Origin: Candidatus Endolissoclinum faulkneri L5
Lineage (GTDB): Bacteria; Pseudomonadota; Alphaproteobacteria; Thalassobaculales; Thalassobaculaceae
Assembly (NCBI RefSeq): GCF_000510265.1
Contig: NZ_CP006745.1
Location: 367,444 to 431,443 of the forward strand
Reading direction: 5' to 3'
DNA length: 64,000 nucleotides
Both the position numbers and the translations under genes were made by a program. This document shows, piece by piece, positions 54,503 to 64,000 of this stretch. Under the pieces are notes generated by a model that saw only the letters and a program-made list of their open reading frames with translations, was not told the DNA's origin and searched no databases. The stretch's first letter is position 1. Every line of letters begins with the position of its first letter.

Positions 54503-55610
54503 TTACTTCGAGCTGACTAGCGATGCCTCTAGGAAAGCATCTATATCACCGTCTAGTACCGCAGAAGGGTTGCTGCTTTCTTTCCCGGTACGCAAGTCTT
54601 TAACCATTTGATAAGGCTGTAAAACGTAGGATCTGATTTGATGACCCCAGCCGATTTCCGACTTAGCAGCCTCAGTTGCGTTAGCTTCATCTCCTCTGCG
54701 TTGCAGCTCAGCCTCGTATAAACGAGCGCGCAGAACATTCATGGCACTAGCACGATTGCGATGCTGTGAACGGTCGTTTTGACATTGTACAACAATGCCT
54801 GAAGGAATGTGGGTTATGCGAATCGCAGAATCCGTACGGTTGACGTGCTGACCTCCAGCTCCGGAAGCGCGATATGTATCTATCTTCAAATCTTTTTCTT
54901 CGAGCACTATATTAATTGACTCATCCACTACAGGACAGACCCATACGCTAGAAAAACTGGTATGGCGACGCGCTTGACTATCGTAAGGCGATATGCGTAC
55001 TAAACGATGGACACCACTCTCGGTCTTTAGCCAACCGTAAGCATTATTGCCTAGTATCTTGATTGTAGCTGACTTCAGGCCTGTTTCTTCGCCTGCACTT
55101 TCTTCCAACCACTCGATTTTATAACTTTTGCGCTCGGCCCAACGGGTATACATACGTAGCAAGGTATCAGCCCAAGATTGAGCTTCAGTGCCGCCAGCAC
55201 CAGCATGAACTTCTAAATAACAATCACGTTGATCATTTTCTCCAGAAAGCATGGCAGCAATATGCATTTTTTGGGCTTTGACGAGAATCAACTCCAGTTC
55301 ACGTCTAGCTTCTGTAAGAGTATTAGTATCGGCTTCGGATTTGCCTAATTCTATCAGAATAGTCGCATCTTCAAATTCCTGTTCAAGTACTTTTATATCG
55401 TCCATATGCTTCTTCAGATGATTGCGCTCTTGCATTAGTTTTTGCGCCTTTTCTGGATTTTTCCAAAAACTTTCTTCCTGGGTTAATGAATCAAGCTTAC
55501 GTATGCGCTTTAATGTAATTTCAGAGTCAAACATCCCTCCTCAGCAGCTTAATTGACTGCTTGATCTGCTCAAGAATTTTGGTAGTATCTATGTCCAACG
55601 TGCTCTCCAT
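54503..55610 (-). CDS. prfB: Peptide chain release factor 2, with programmed +1 frameshift
   Basis: RF2 recognises UGA/UAA and triggers peptide release. The true start is ATG 55608-55610: 27 codons (MESTLDIDTTKILEQIKQSI, then KLLRRDV) run into an in-frame TGA at 55527-55529. A +1 shift there continues as DSEITLKRIRKLD and gives about 368 aa, the normal RF2 length. Just before the TGA, AGGAGG lies three bases from the GTT codon, the same layout as the E. coli RF2 site, where the slippery codon is CTT. The catalytic GGQ is in SGAGGQHVNRTDS; the stop-recognition tripeptide reads SPY in RISPYDSQARRHTSF. It lies 54 bases downstream of mrcA, a common alphaproteobacterial pair. Confidence 0.95.
55526..55541 (-). 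promoter_or_regulatory. prfB +1 frameshift site
   Basis: Minus-strand order: AGGAGG, GAT, GTT, TGA, C. The internal Shine-Dalgarno, spacing and TGA-C context match the autoregulatory RF2 site, in which low RF2 favours the shift. The slippery codon is GTT instead of the near-universal CTT. Confidence 0.9.
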
Positions 55611-55664
55611 TTTAAAAAAAATTGACATTAATTTAAATAATGATCAAAGGATCATAAAAATGTT

Positions 55665-58130
55665 TTAATAAATACCTAATCCATTTCCAATAATAGGAGC
55701 TGCAGTAGGTTCAGTTTGTTTTGGGTATGCGGGAGAAATTATAATCTGCTTATTATCAATTATCGCATAGTTGTCTACTGGCTCAGTGCCTGGTTTGAAA
55801 GCTTCCAAAATAGCACCAGGAGCACTCGAATTAATGCGTCGACCGCTGTTTGCATCAATCCAAACCATACGTATTCTTGGAGGGATGCGAAAGTCAGGTG
55901 TGACCACGTTATTCAAAGCATTCGCCATAAATAATTTGAAAATCGGGACGGCTACACTACTGGCTGTATCGTTACGTCCAAGAGTACGTGGATAGTCAAA
56001 ACCTACAAAAACTCCAACAGCAAGATCTGGGGAAAAACCTATAAACCAACAATCTAAATTATTGTTAGTGGTACCAGTTTTACCAGCGATGGTTTTATCC
56101 AAACTAGCAATAGCTCTACCAGTACCGCGTTGAACCACTCCTTTTAACATGGAAACTATTTGATAGGCAGAAGCCGGATCTATAATCTGCTCACGATTAT
56201 CATGTACCTTTGGAGGTGGCCCGCCATCCCAAGTTTTTATGTTACATCTTTCGCATAGACGTTTATCACGTCGATATATAATCTTACCATAACGATTGAC
56301 TATTTGGTTAAATAGCGATGGTTTAATTTTTTTGCCACCGTTAACGAACATCGAATAAGCGCTTGTTATGCGTAATAAAGTAGTTTCAGCAGCACCAAGG
56401 GCAAAAGATAAGTGTGGTTCCATATGCTCTACTACACCAAAAAGTTTAGCATATTGAACAACCTTATCCATTCCTAAGCTTTCAGCAAGGCGAATTGTCA
56501 TTAAGTTTCTGGACTTCTCTATACCAACTCTGAGAGGTGTTAGTCCATAGGATATGCTTGATTTATAAGATTTGTTTGAATAATTAGATGGTTTCCATGG
56601 TGGAAGTTTTGATCCTTGGTCAAGAACTAAGGGTGCATCTAATAACTGGGTTGCAGGCGTATAACCGTTCTCTAAAGCTGCTAAGTAAACAAATGGCTTA
56701 AAAGAGGATCCAGGTTGTCGCCAAGCTTGTGTAGCTCTATTAAATTTACTTATTGCTGAGCTGTATCCTCCGCTCATAGCTAGCACTTTGCCAGTGTGGG
56801 GATCCATTGCGAGAATTGCACCTTCCACATCTGGCACTTGCCGCAAGGCTACTGTTGGTTTGTTATAAGTTTTGCCGTAGCTATTCTTCTTAACAATCTC
56901 TACGGGTACTACATCTCCAATAGAAAGCACTTCGGTAATTGACTGAGGCATCATCCCGAAACGTTGATTTTTTAACCTTTTACGGGCCCATTTCATCTCG
57001 CAATATGGCATCGTGGCAAAAGATCCGTCAGCAAAACCGATGGTTGCGTTGTCATTATCCGCTTTTATTACGACGCCTAGGCGCCAACAACCTAGTCCGG
57101 GGGGTTTTTTGACCTTAGCAAGTGCGTTTTTCCATCCTGGAACAATGTTAATTTTCGCTATAGCACTGCGCCAACCGTGGCGCTGATCATATTCGATTAA
57201 TCCATTACGCAGTGCTTTATCAGCTATACGCTGTAGCTTAGGATTGAGAGTTGTAAAAACCAACATTCCACCCTCATATAAACATTTTTCTCCGTAGCGC
57301 TTTAGTAAGATACGACGAACCTCGTCAGCAAAGTAATCACCAGTGCTTTTATTTATAGTCGTTTGGGTGGATACAACTAATGGCTTTTTTATTGTTTTTT
57401 GGGCTTGCGAATTGCTAATAAAGTTGTTTTTCTCCATCTGTTTAATTACCCAATTACGACGAGCTACAGCGTTATCATGTTTGCGAATTGGATGGTAATT
57501 ATTCGGTGCTTTTGGTAAGGCTGCTAAGTAAGCAGCTTCTGCATAGGTTAGACCAGCTAATGTCTTGTTAAAATAATTCAAAGCAGCCGTGGCCACACCA
57601 TAAGAACCAAAACCGAGATAGATTTCATTCAAATAAAGCTCAAGAATGCGGTCTTTGCTCAGCGCATGCTCAATACGAAAAGATAGAATTGCTTCTTTGA
57701 TTTTGCGTTTGATTGATGCTTCATTACTGAGTAAAAAGTTTTTAGCTACTTGTTGCGTAATGGTTGATGCTCCTACGGGACGACGGGATCTGCCGTAGTT
57801 TCTTATATTGATGAAGGTAGCGTAGGTAAGACTAAAAAAGTCAACGCCAAAGTGTTTGTAAAAATTTTTATCTTCAGCAGCTAAGAATGCATTAATTACC
57901 CGTTTAGGAATCGCTTCTATTGGTACGAATATGCGTTTACTGTGAGCAAACTCAGCTAATAAACTACCATCGTCTGCGTGCACTCGAGTGATAACCGAAG
58001 GTTCGTAATCAGCAAGAAATTTATAGTCTGGTAGATCTTGGCTGAAACAGTAAAATATGTAAGCTATAAGCATAATGCAGCTGATTGTTACGATTAAAAT
58101 AAAAGTAAATAATCTGAGTAGCCAGCGCAA
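55665..58130 (-). CDS. mrcA: Penicillin-binding protein 1A
   Basis: 821 aa class A PBP (ponA/mrcA) that polymerises and crosslinks peptidoglycan. A membrane anchor covers about residues 8-29. The glycosyltransferase motif EDKNFYKHFGVD has catalytic Glu86, followed by GASTITQQVAKN and RKIKEAILS. The transpeptidase motifs are SSFK with Ser475, SRN in EKSRNLMTI and KTGT in AGKTGTTN. An OB-like insertion (ODP) lies between the domains. The start is TTG 58128-58130 with GAGGA 6 bases upstream. With dapB and bactofilin it shows that the organism keeps a cell wall. Confidence 0.95.
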   Translation of the reverse strand: MRWLLRLFTFILIVTISCIMLIAYIFYCFSQDLPDYKFLADYEPSVITRVHADDGSLLAEFAHSKRIFVPIEAIPKRVINAFLAAEDKNFYKHFGVDFFSLTYATFINIRNYGRSRRPVGASTITQQVAKNFLLSNEASIKRKIKEAILSFRIEHALSKDRILELYLNEIYLGFGSYGVATAALNYFNKTLAGLTYAEAAYLAALPKAPNNYHPIRKHDNAVARRNWVIKQMEKNNFISNSQAQKTIKKPLVVSTQTTINKSTGDYFADEVRRILLKRYGEKCLYEGGMLVFTTLNPKLQRIADKALRNGLIEYDQRHGWRSAIAKINIVPGWKNALAKVKKPPGLGCWRLGVVIKADNDNATIGFADGSFATMPYCEMKWARKRLKNQRFGMMPQSITEVLSIGDVVPVEIVKKNSYGKTYNKPTVALRQVPDVEGAILAMDPHTGKVLAMSGGYSSAISKFNRATQAWRQPGSSFKPFVYLAALENGYTPATQLLDAPLVLDQGSKLPPWKPSNYSNKSYKSSISYGLTPLRVGIEKSRNLMTIRLAESLGMDKVVQYAKLFGVVEHMEPHLSFALGAAETTLLRITSAYSMFVNGGKKIKPSLFNQIVNRYGKIIYRRDKRLCERCNIKTWDGGPPPKVHDNREQIIDPASAYQIVSMLKGVVQRGTGRAIASLDKTIAGKTGTTNNNLDCWFIGFSPDLAVGVFVGFDYPRTLGRNDTASSVAVPIFKLFMANALNNVVTPDFRIPPRIRMVWIDANSGRRINSSAPGAILEAFKPGTEPVDNYAIIDNKQIIISPAYPKQTEPTAAPIIGNGLGIY

Positions 58131-58484
58131 AATAATTCCTCATGAATTATCATTCTTCTTAGCATTAATAACAGAAAAACTTCTTAATATAGAAAATACA
58201 ATTATATATTTGCTCTAAAAATGAAATATATAAAGCAAAAATGAACTGTATTACTTAATAATTAGGAGGTTTATATTTTTTCTAAATAAATTCGCTTCAA
58301 TGCTATTTAGGAAGATTAAAGAATTTTAAGGCTAATCGCATACAACATATTATATTGTGAAGATTGCCTAAATCACTCGTTTTAGTTCGTAGTAAAGCTG
58401 CATTTAAGCTATTTTGCTCGACTATAATAAATTTATTATTATGATAAGTTGTTCTTCTTAAAGAAATTAAACACTAAGTTTGGT

Positions 58485-58510
58485 TATGCTGTTATGATAT
58501 GCTGTTATGA
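58485..58510. repeat. Tandem duplication, 13 bp x2
   Basis: TATGCTGTTATGA twice, head-to-tail. Confidence 0.85.
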
Positions 58511-58561
58511 CTTAAAGATCAAAATACACGTGCGATACGGACAGTAGATTTCTATTAACAT

Positions 58562-58595
58562 TAAGTTATACGATAATATAAGTTATACGATAATA
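58562..58595. repeat. Tandem duplication, 17 bp x2
   Basis: TAAGTTATACGATAATA twice, head-to-tail. Confidence 0.9.
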
Positions 58596-59046
58596 TTTTT
58601 ATTCACAATTATCCAAATTATAGTTTTGTAGATTATTTGTTGAATTACTTTAATTAATTTATTGTATATAATTGGTTTTAGTAGACTGAAAATACAGGAT
58701 GATTTATCAATACTAGCTTCTTAATGATTTATTAGTATCTACTGGATTAATTAACAGATGCTTCCGGTTTTGTGTGATGATAACCCTATAATACTCAAAA
58801 AAAAGACCCAAATATAACGTATTTACAATGCAATTGTATTGTATACAAGTAATTAGTTCAACAGGTACGAATGATCTTCTGAATGTCACGTTGTTTATGA
58901 ATATCATAATTATTTTTCAATCAATCCTAAAAGCAAGATCTTAATATGTCATTTATTACTTCAGCGGTTGACTATATTGAATAACATTAAAAATTTATAT
59001 CTAGACTAATTTTAAGGTGTTGTTTGTTCATGAACAAGATGAAAAG

Positions 59047-59140
59047 TTAGTCCTAAATAATTGCATATATTAGTCCTAAATAATTGCATATAAAATAAGT
59101 TAGTCCTAATAATTGCATATAACCTAATAATTGCATATAA
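59047..59140. repeat. Degenerate tandem array, 3-4 copies of ~23 bp
   Basis: Copies start at about 59047, 59070, 59100 and 59123. They share (TTAGT)CCTAAATAATTGCATATA, with deletion of AA in the later copies and a short insertion between copies 2 and 3. It is the only array here with more than two copies. Confidence 0.85.
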
Positions 59141-59182
59141 AATCATAAGGCATATTAAGGTAATCATAAGCTGCAATTTATT

Positions 59183-59230
59183 CTTAATAAGGTCCACTCT
59201 ATTGTACTTAATAAGGTCCACTCTATTGTA
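59183..59230. repeat. Tandem duplication, 24 bp x2
   Basis: Two identical 24-base units (59183-59206, 59207-59230): CTTAATAAGGTCCACTCT plus ATTGTA. Confidence 0.93.
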
Positions 59231-59448
59231 AATGAAACGTCAATTAATAAACTTATGCCTGCTTGCCAGCTGCATTTCTTTTTCAATAGAAATTGATATT
59301 TAATTTATTTGACATTAGTTTTAGACTAAACTATATTGGATTTCCTTTTTATCTAAGATTTTTATACTATTAATGGCTTCAGTCGTAGTAAGCCATTAAA
59401 CAATAGTCCATGGCGTACCTGGATATATCTAAAATTACAGAGAATTTA

Positions 59449-60063
59449 ATGGCAAAACGTACTTCTACGAAACATAAAATTGATCGACGACTAGGTCTAA
59501 ACCTTTGGGGAAGGCCTAAATCCCCATTTAACGAACGGGAATATGGGCCAGGCCAGCACGGGCAGCGTCGTCGTAAGCCAACTGATTACGGTATACAACT
59601 TATGGCTAAACAAAAACTTAAGGGGTATTATGGTAATGTAAGCGAAAAACAGTTTCGCAGATATCATGCTGAAGCTGTTCGTCGTAAGGGAGGTACTGAT
59701 GAAAACCTTATAGGTATTTTAGAGAGCCGCTTGGATTCTGTCGTTTATCGTATGAAATTTGTTTTAACTATTTTTGCAGCTCGTCAGTTGGTCAATCACG
59801 GGCATATCAATGTTAACGGTCGACGCGTGAATATTCCATCTTATTTGCTGCATGAAGGTGACAAGGTAGAGATTAAGAAAAGTTCTCGTGAGCTGCTTGC
59901 AATTTTGGAAGGTGTACGATCAAACGAACGCGATGTGCCGGCATATCTAAATGTTGATCATAATAAAATGATTGGTACACTAGTTAGCGTTCCAAAATTG
60001 GAGGAAGTTCCTTACCCAGTACACATGGAGCCAAATTTGGTAGTGGAGTTTTATTCACGCTAG
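59449..60063 (+). CDS. rpsD: 30S ribosomal protein S4
   Basis: 204 aa from ATG 59449-59451. The frame opens 13 codons earlier (59410), but S4 proteins start MxKR..., so [20 protein letters not shown] is the genuine N-terminus. S4 nucleates 30S assembly on 16S r[23 protein letters not shown] is typical of alphaproteobacterial S4. The S4 RNA-binding domain is at about 95-158 ([40 protein letters not shown]). It is complete. The ribosome site (AGAGAATTTA) is weak. Confidence 0.96.
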   Translation: MAKRTSTKHKIDRRLGLNLWGRPKSPFNEREYGPGQHGQRRRKPTDYGIQLMAKQKLKGYYGNVSEKQFRRYHAEAVRRKGGTDENLIGILESRLDSVVYRMKFVLTIFAARQLVNHGHINVNGRRVNIPSYLLHEGDKVEIKKSSRELLAILEGVRSNERDVPAYLNVDHNKMIGTLVSVPKLEEVPYPVHMEPNLVVEFYSR

Positions 60064-60179
60064 TTGTCATGTTTTGTAATTAGGATTTAGTATATTGTTA
60101 TTTATCTTTTAGTAGTGCTAATATTATCTGCTTTTGTGACCTAAGACATTCTATTGAAGTGATGAGTAAAACGGATTTG

Positions 60180-60206
60180 AAAATGACAAAGTGTCATTTT
60201 GCTTTT
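60180..60206 (+). terminator. Possible rpsD terminator
   Basis: 9-bp stem (AAAATGACA / TGTCATTTT) with loop AAG, followed by GCTTTT, 117 bases after the rpsD stop. Confidence 0.5.
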
Positions 60207-60637
60207 ATTGAAGTTTATCAAGTAGTAGGTGCATTTTTGTTTCTCTATTATTTGATATAATCTTCTTTAATGCTCAAATCATAGAGTGCTGCGTTTTCTA
60301 AATTTTATTTTTTGTTAGAATAACCATGATTATGATGAAAGATTGTCGCTTATCGTCATTTTAACATTAGAATATTTTTATAGTGTCTTTTGTAAATTTT
60401 AGGTACTACGGGGTGCTTTACTTTATCCCCAAGAGCTAAAAGCAACTCTCGATTAGAGTTGATATAAAACTTATAGATATTTAATTTTACGCGATTTTTC
60501 AGTTATAAAATAGCTTATTTGAATTTTTTATGCGACCGAGTACTTTACTTAAAGTTGTTTTGTATTACCAAGCTAATGGATTGACATTAATAAAATAGTA
60601 CAGTTTTAATCTTTGAAAAAAAACAAAGCTAAACAAA

Positions 60638-60669
60638 AAATTATTTACTAATTAAATTATTTACTAATT
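60638..60669. repeat. Tandem duplication, 16 bp x2
   Basis: AAATTATTTACTAATT twice, head-to-tail. Confidence 0.85.
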
Positions 60670-60764
60670 AAATTAAATTATCTATAAGCCGCAACTAGCT
60701 TGAATAATTAGTAAATTAATTAGGCTATAATTGTATATTTTACTGCATATTAAAGTAGTTTAAT

Positions 60765-60794
60765 TTATTAATCTCTAAATTATTAATCTCTAAA
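60765..60794. repeat. Tandem duplication, 15 bp x2
   Basis: TTATTAATCTCTAAA twice, head-to-tail. Confidence 0.88.
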
Positions 60795-61062
60795 TTTTTA
60801 TTTAGAAATGAATTTTTACTTTATAGTGCAATCTAATTTACCTTAATTAGTAGAATTATTTGCTCTGATAATAGTTGCAGAAAATAGTTGTTATTTTATG
60901 GTGTTGGAATTAAATCATTTACAAATATAGATGCATTTTAATTTCATATTTAGTATATAATAAATTATTTCATTGATTGATATTAGGAAGTTAAAGGTTT
61001 TTTCTAAAATTGTTTAAGATATTACTTTTAATTTATTGAACAAGCGTATATTTTTATTTTTT

Positions 61063-62358
61063 ATGGTGTGTGCATCTAATAGATATAAAACGTCTTCCTA
61101 CAAGGTAAAGACTTTTGGTTGTCGCCTGAATGCTCACGAGTCTGATCTTATCATAAAACATTTACAAGATTCTGGCGCTAGTAACACTATTGTAATTAAC
61201 ACTTGTGCGGTAACAGCGGAAGCTGAGCGTCGTTCGCGCCAAGCAATTCGTCGTATAGTTCGGGAAAATCCCCAAACTAACATAGTTGTTACCGGTTGTG
61301 CTGCTCAGATTAACCAAGAGAACTATGCTGCAATACCGGGTGTTACTCGGGTGGTTGGTAACGAAGAGAAGTTACGGCCGGAAACCTGGAAAGTTCAGGA
61401 TACTATTGATACACCACAGGTATCAGTTGATGATATAATGATGGTGCGTAATACTGCTAATAACTTGGTTGTTACATCTCAAGGGCGAGAGCGTGCCATT
61501 GTTCAAGTTCAGCAAGGCTGTGACCATCGTTGTACTTTTTGTGTTATACCATTTGGTCGTGGTAATAGCCGCTCAGTACCGATTGAGACGGTTCTTAAAC
61601 AAGTTCGCTCTTTAGTAGCAGCTGGTTATCGTGAAATCGTATTAAGTGGGGTCGATATAACTTCTTACGGAGGAAATTTGCCCGGTAATCCTTCATTAGG
61701 AGTGATGCTACGACGATTACTTGCAATGTTTCCAGATCTTCCGCGTTTGCGATTGTCATCTGTTGATCCTGTTGAAATAGACGATGATATATGGCGTTTA
61801 TTGGAAAATGAGCAAAGGTTTATGCCTCACTTGCATTTGAGCTTGCAATCTGGGGATGATATGGTTCTTAAACGAATGAAACGTCGTCATTTAAGCAAAG
61901 ACGTAGTTCGTTTGGTTAATTATGCTCGTGCTTTGCGTCCAGATATAGCATTTGGCGCTGATATAATTGCTGGATTTCCAACAGAGACGGATCAAATGCA
62001 TACGAATACGGTTAACATGCTGCTTGATCTTGGGCTGCAATATGTTCATATTTTCCCATACTCACCTCGCCCTGGAACACCAGCCGCTTACATGCCCAGG
62101 ACTCATGACGACATTCGTAAGTCGCGTGCTGCGGAGCTTAGAATTATCGGTGCTAATAATTTGGTACGTTGGCTTGACACTCGTGTGGGCACCATTGATC
62201 GGGTATTGATTGAGTCTGACAGTATGGGTCATGGCGAAAGTTTTGCGAAGATCAAAGTAGCTGGCGGAGCGGTTGCAGGGGAGATTGTTAAGGTCATAGT
62301 GATCGGTCGTGATGCTACTACTTTGATAGGCGAAAGAACTGTCGAGATGGTTAAATAA
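61063..62358 (+). CDS. mtaB: tRNA N6-threonylcarbamoyladenosine methylthiotransferase MtaB
   Basis: 431 aa from ATG 61063; a TTG at 61036 would add nine residues. It is a radical-SAM enzyme that adds the methylthio group to t6A37 of ANN-decoding tRNAs. The N-terminal cluster domain has its three cysteines in FGCRLN, NTCAVT and TGCAAQ. The radical-SAM motif CDHRCTFC lies in QQGCDHRCTFCVIPFGRG, and the MtaB-type RSVP follows. LRLSSVDPVEI and HLHLSLQSGDD are typical, and a TRAM-like C-terminus ends the protein. It is directly followed by ftsY (41-base gap), a pairing common in alphaproteobacteria. Confidence 0.93.
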   Translation: MVCASNRYKTSSYKVKTFGCRLNAHESDLIIKHLQDSGASNTIVINTCAVTAEAERRSRQAIRRIVRENPQTNIVVTGCAAQINQENYAAIPGVTRVVGNEEKLRPETWKVQDTIDTPQVSVDDIMMVRNTANNLVVTSQGRERAIVQVQQGCDHRCTFCVIPFGRGNSRSVPIETVLKQVRSLVAAGYREIVLSGVDITSYGGNLPGNPSLGVMLRRLLAMFPDLPRLRLSSVDPVEIDDDIWRLLENEQRFMPHLHLSLQSGDDMVLKRMKRRHLSKDVVRLVNYARALRPDIAFGADIIAGFPTETDQMHTNTVNMLLDLGLQYVHIFPYSPRPGTPAAYMPRTHDDIRKSRAAELRIIGANNLVRWLDTRVGTIDRVLIESDSMGHGESFAKIKVAGGAVAGEIVKVIVIGRDATTLIGERTVEMVK

Positions 62359-62399
62359 AAAAACTTAGCTGTAAAACCTAAAAATTAGTGAGATTTTTT

Positions 62400-63347
62400 A
62401 TGATCCAACACAAAAGCTCCAACTCATCTTCCAAAGGCTGGCTTACTCGGCTGCGTAGTGGATTATCTAAATCTTCCAGGCTACTTATAGATGGTATTGG
62501 TGAGCTGTTTACTAAACATAGGCTTGACAAGGTTACTCTGAAAGAGCTTGAAGAACTGTTAATAACAGCCGATCTTGGTGTTGAGACAGCTGTAAAGCTG
62601 ACTGGCAATTTAGCTTGCAAGAAATTTAAAAATGATTTAACTAGCGCAGAGATTCGTATCGCCTTAGCTGAAGATATTGTTGAGATTCTAGATCCAGTTG
62701 CTCAGCCTTTAAGGCCATTTGGACATAAGCCATTTGTTGTTTTAGCTGTTGGAGTAAATGGTTCAGGCAAGACTACTACCCTCGGTAAGCTAGCATGTCA
62801 ATGGACTAGTGAAGGCATGTCGGTGATGTTGGCAGCATGTGATACTTTTCGGGCAGCTGCTGTCGAGCAGCTTAAGATTTGGGGGGAGCGTGCACAAGTA
62901 CCTGTGATTGACAAACCGTACGGATCTGATGCGGCTGCTTTAGCTTTTGACGCTTTGCTAAAAGCTAAAGCTACTGCTAGCGATGTGCTTATGATTGATA
63001 CCGCCGGTAGGTTGCAAAATAAAACTCAACTTATGGAAGAATTGGCTAAATTAGTTAGAGTTATTAAAAAACAAGACGATACTGCGCCACATGCCACAGT
63101 GTTAGTATTAGACGGAACGGTTGGTCAAAACGCTCATGTTCAGACGCAAGTATTTAGAGAAATGGTCAATGTAACTGGTCTTATAATAACAAAACTTGAT
63201 GGTTCTTCTCGAGGTGGTGTGGTTGTATCTTTAGCACAAAGCGTTGGTCTGCCGATGCATGCTGTTGGTGTTGGCGAGGGGGAAGATGATTTACACTCAT
63301 TCGATGCTCGAGTGTTTGCGCATTCCTTGATGGGCATTTCAGAGTAA
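62400..63347 (+). CDS. ftsY: Signal recognition particle receptor FtsY
   Basis: 315 aa from ATG 62400; GTG 62388 is an alternative start four codons upstream. It is a membrane-associated SRP GTPase receptor that docks ribosomes at SecYEG. The protein is short, with almost no acidic A domain, which is usual in alphaproteobacteria. The N domain carries DKVTLKELEELLITADLGVET. In the G domain, the P-loop is GVNGSGKTTTLGKLA, then DTFRAAAVEQLKIWGER, DTAGRLQNKTQLMEEL and TKLDGSSRGG. All GTPase motifs are intact. The gene follows mtaB and probably shares its transcript. Confidence 0.96.
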   Translation: MIQHKSSNSSSKGWLTRLRSGLSKSSRLLIDGIGELFTKHRLDKVTLKELEELLITADLGVETAVKLTGNLACKKFKNDLTSAEIRIALAEDIVEILDPVAQPLRPFGHKPFVVLAVGVNGSGKTTTLGKLACQWTSEGMSVMLAACDTFRAAAVEQLKIWGERAQVPVIDKPYGSDAAALAFDALLKAKATASDVLMIDTAGRLQNKTQLMEELAKLVRVIKKQDDTAPHATVLVLDGTVGQNAHVQTQVFREMVNVTGLIITKLDGSSRGGVVVSLAQSVGLPMHAVGVGEGEDDLHSFDARVFAHSLMGISE

Positions 63348-64000
63348 AAATAGTATACCTTATAAAATAATAAATTGCTAAATAGTTACTTACATGCAAT
63401 CAATCTTAAATAGATATTAGGAATAAGTAATTTCTATCGTTATAGGTTATATATTAGTATTAATTATTGGATAATTAAGGCATTAGTTTGAATAAATGTT
63501 AAAGGACGATATTGGCTATTATCCTTTAACATTTATTATGGGCTTGTGAAATAAATTAAATTTAAAATTGTCATCAAAAATGATTTTTATCTTTTGCATG
63601 ATCGTTATAATTAGCACGATAATTTATTCAGTAGTGCAAAGTTTATTAAACTAATAATCTTCTATATTAATTTATTTGCTATTTAAGCGGACATTATAGA
63701 ATTTTGTTGACAGAAAAATTCTTCTGAATGGTACGGTTTCAATTATAGTTGTTAAGTAACACGCTCAAGAAAATTGTTGATTAGAAAGAGGATTTTGAGA
63801 TAGTCTCTCATTAGGCTCATCTGAGAAAGTATACCTACAACAAACAATACCCAGGGATATCACAACAGCAATGGGCATAATCAATAGCAAATTTTTCACA
63901 TTCAGGTTATAAGACTCAATATATTTGTTTACGGATTGTATTTTTAAGGTTTTTTATATCTATATCATGCATACAGTGTGGTTTTTATTTTTTCTTTTAT
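63348..64000. other. Noncoding spacer after ftsY
   Basis: Contains the hairpin at 63491-63537. No gene is recognisable up to the window end. Confidence 0.6.
63491..63537 (+). terminator. Possible ftsY terminator
   Basis: 16-bp perfect stem (63491-63506 AATAAATGTTAAAGGA; 63522-63537 complement), 144 bases after ftsY, with no T-run. It could also be one of the many unassigned hairpins. Confidence 0.4.

Larger units (their letters stand above)
58131..59448. other. Noncoding spacer mrcA to rpsD
   Basis: 1.3 kb between divergent genes, unusually dense in tandem duplications: 58485-58510, 58562-58595, 59047-59140 (four degenerate copies) and 59183-59230. Two 64-69-codon minus-strand frames here are artefacts of these repeats. 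Confidence 0.7.
60064..61062. other. Noncoding spacer rpsD to mtaB
   Basis: 1.0 kb without a gene. It contains a terminator-like hairpin (60180-60206) and two tandem duplications (60638-60669, 60765-60794). Confidence 0.7.

Noticed and set aside
54503-55610. SPY instead of SPF in the RF2 stop-recognition motif as a sign of altered stop-codon use
   Set aside because: As far as I recall SPY is common in alphaproteobacterial RF2, and several genes here still end in TGA, so code change is unsupported.

Overview
The window looks like part of the chromosome of a reduced, AT-rich alphaproteobacterial endosymbiont. I count about 28 protein genes and one tRNA gene, covering only about 44% of the 64 kb. 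Single genes or small operons are separated by 0.7-3 kb of noncoding, A+T-rich DNA in which I can read no genes. The gene groups are alphaproteobacterial in content: TPR protein-bamB-der, rpmH-yidD, hsp20-DUF1150, mrcA-prfB and mtaB-ftsY. From memory, the closest match is Candidatus Endolissoclinum faulkneri, the intracellular tunicate symbiont that makes patellazole polyketides. That identification is an inference and was not searched.

Layout. 1979-6854 (minus strand): der, bamB, a YfgM-like TPR protein, yidD and rpmH, with no rnpA between the last two. 9099-9176: tRNA-His. 12184-14844: valS. 16752-26028 (minus strand): four genes spread over 9 kb, namely an ECH1-type crotonase overlapping an HMG-CoA-synthase-like gene, then a cysteine-less ketosynthase, then a dienoyl-CoA-reductase-like SDR. 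28546-35579: dapB, a PfkB/adenosine-type kinase, nth, a bactofilin and a CysZ/EI24-like membrane protein. 38133-42435: hsp20-DUF1150 and a Wzy/O-antigen-ligase-like protein. 44165-49900: zur, an NhaD-like antiporter and a PfaD-type trans-enoylreductase. 51664-58130 (minus strand): groES-groEL, prfB (programmed frameshift) and mrcA. 59449-63347: rpsD, mtaB, ftsY.

The notable system is a dispersed trans-AT polyketide tailoring set. It comprises three of the parts of a beta-branching (HMGS) cassette, KS(decarboxylase)-HMGS-ECH1, plus a stand-alone PfaD/PksE-type enoylreductase 26 kb away. The dedicated ACP, ECH2 and the PKS megasynthases are not in the window and should lie elsewhere. Everything else is core cell biology: ribosome and translation, folding, envelope building, DNA repair, zinc and sodium homeostasis.

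The noncoding DNA has its own character. It carries more than 20 tandem duplications of 10-43 bp, nearly all as exactly two copies. It also carries more than 20 long, mostly perfect inverted repeats that do not share a sequence, including a 70-bp perfect palindrome upstream of the PfaD gene and a hairpin with 43-bp arms at 50525-50616.
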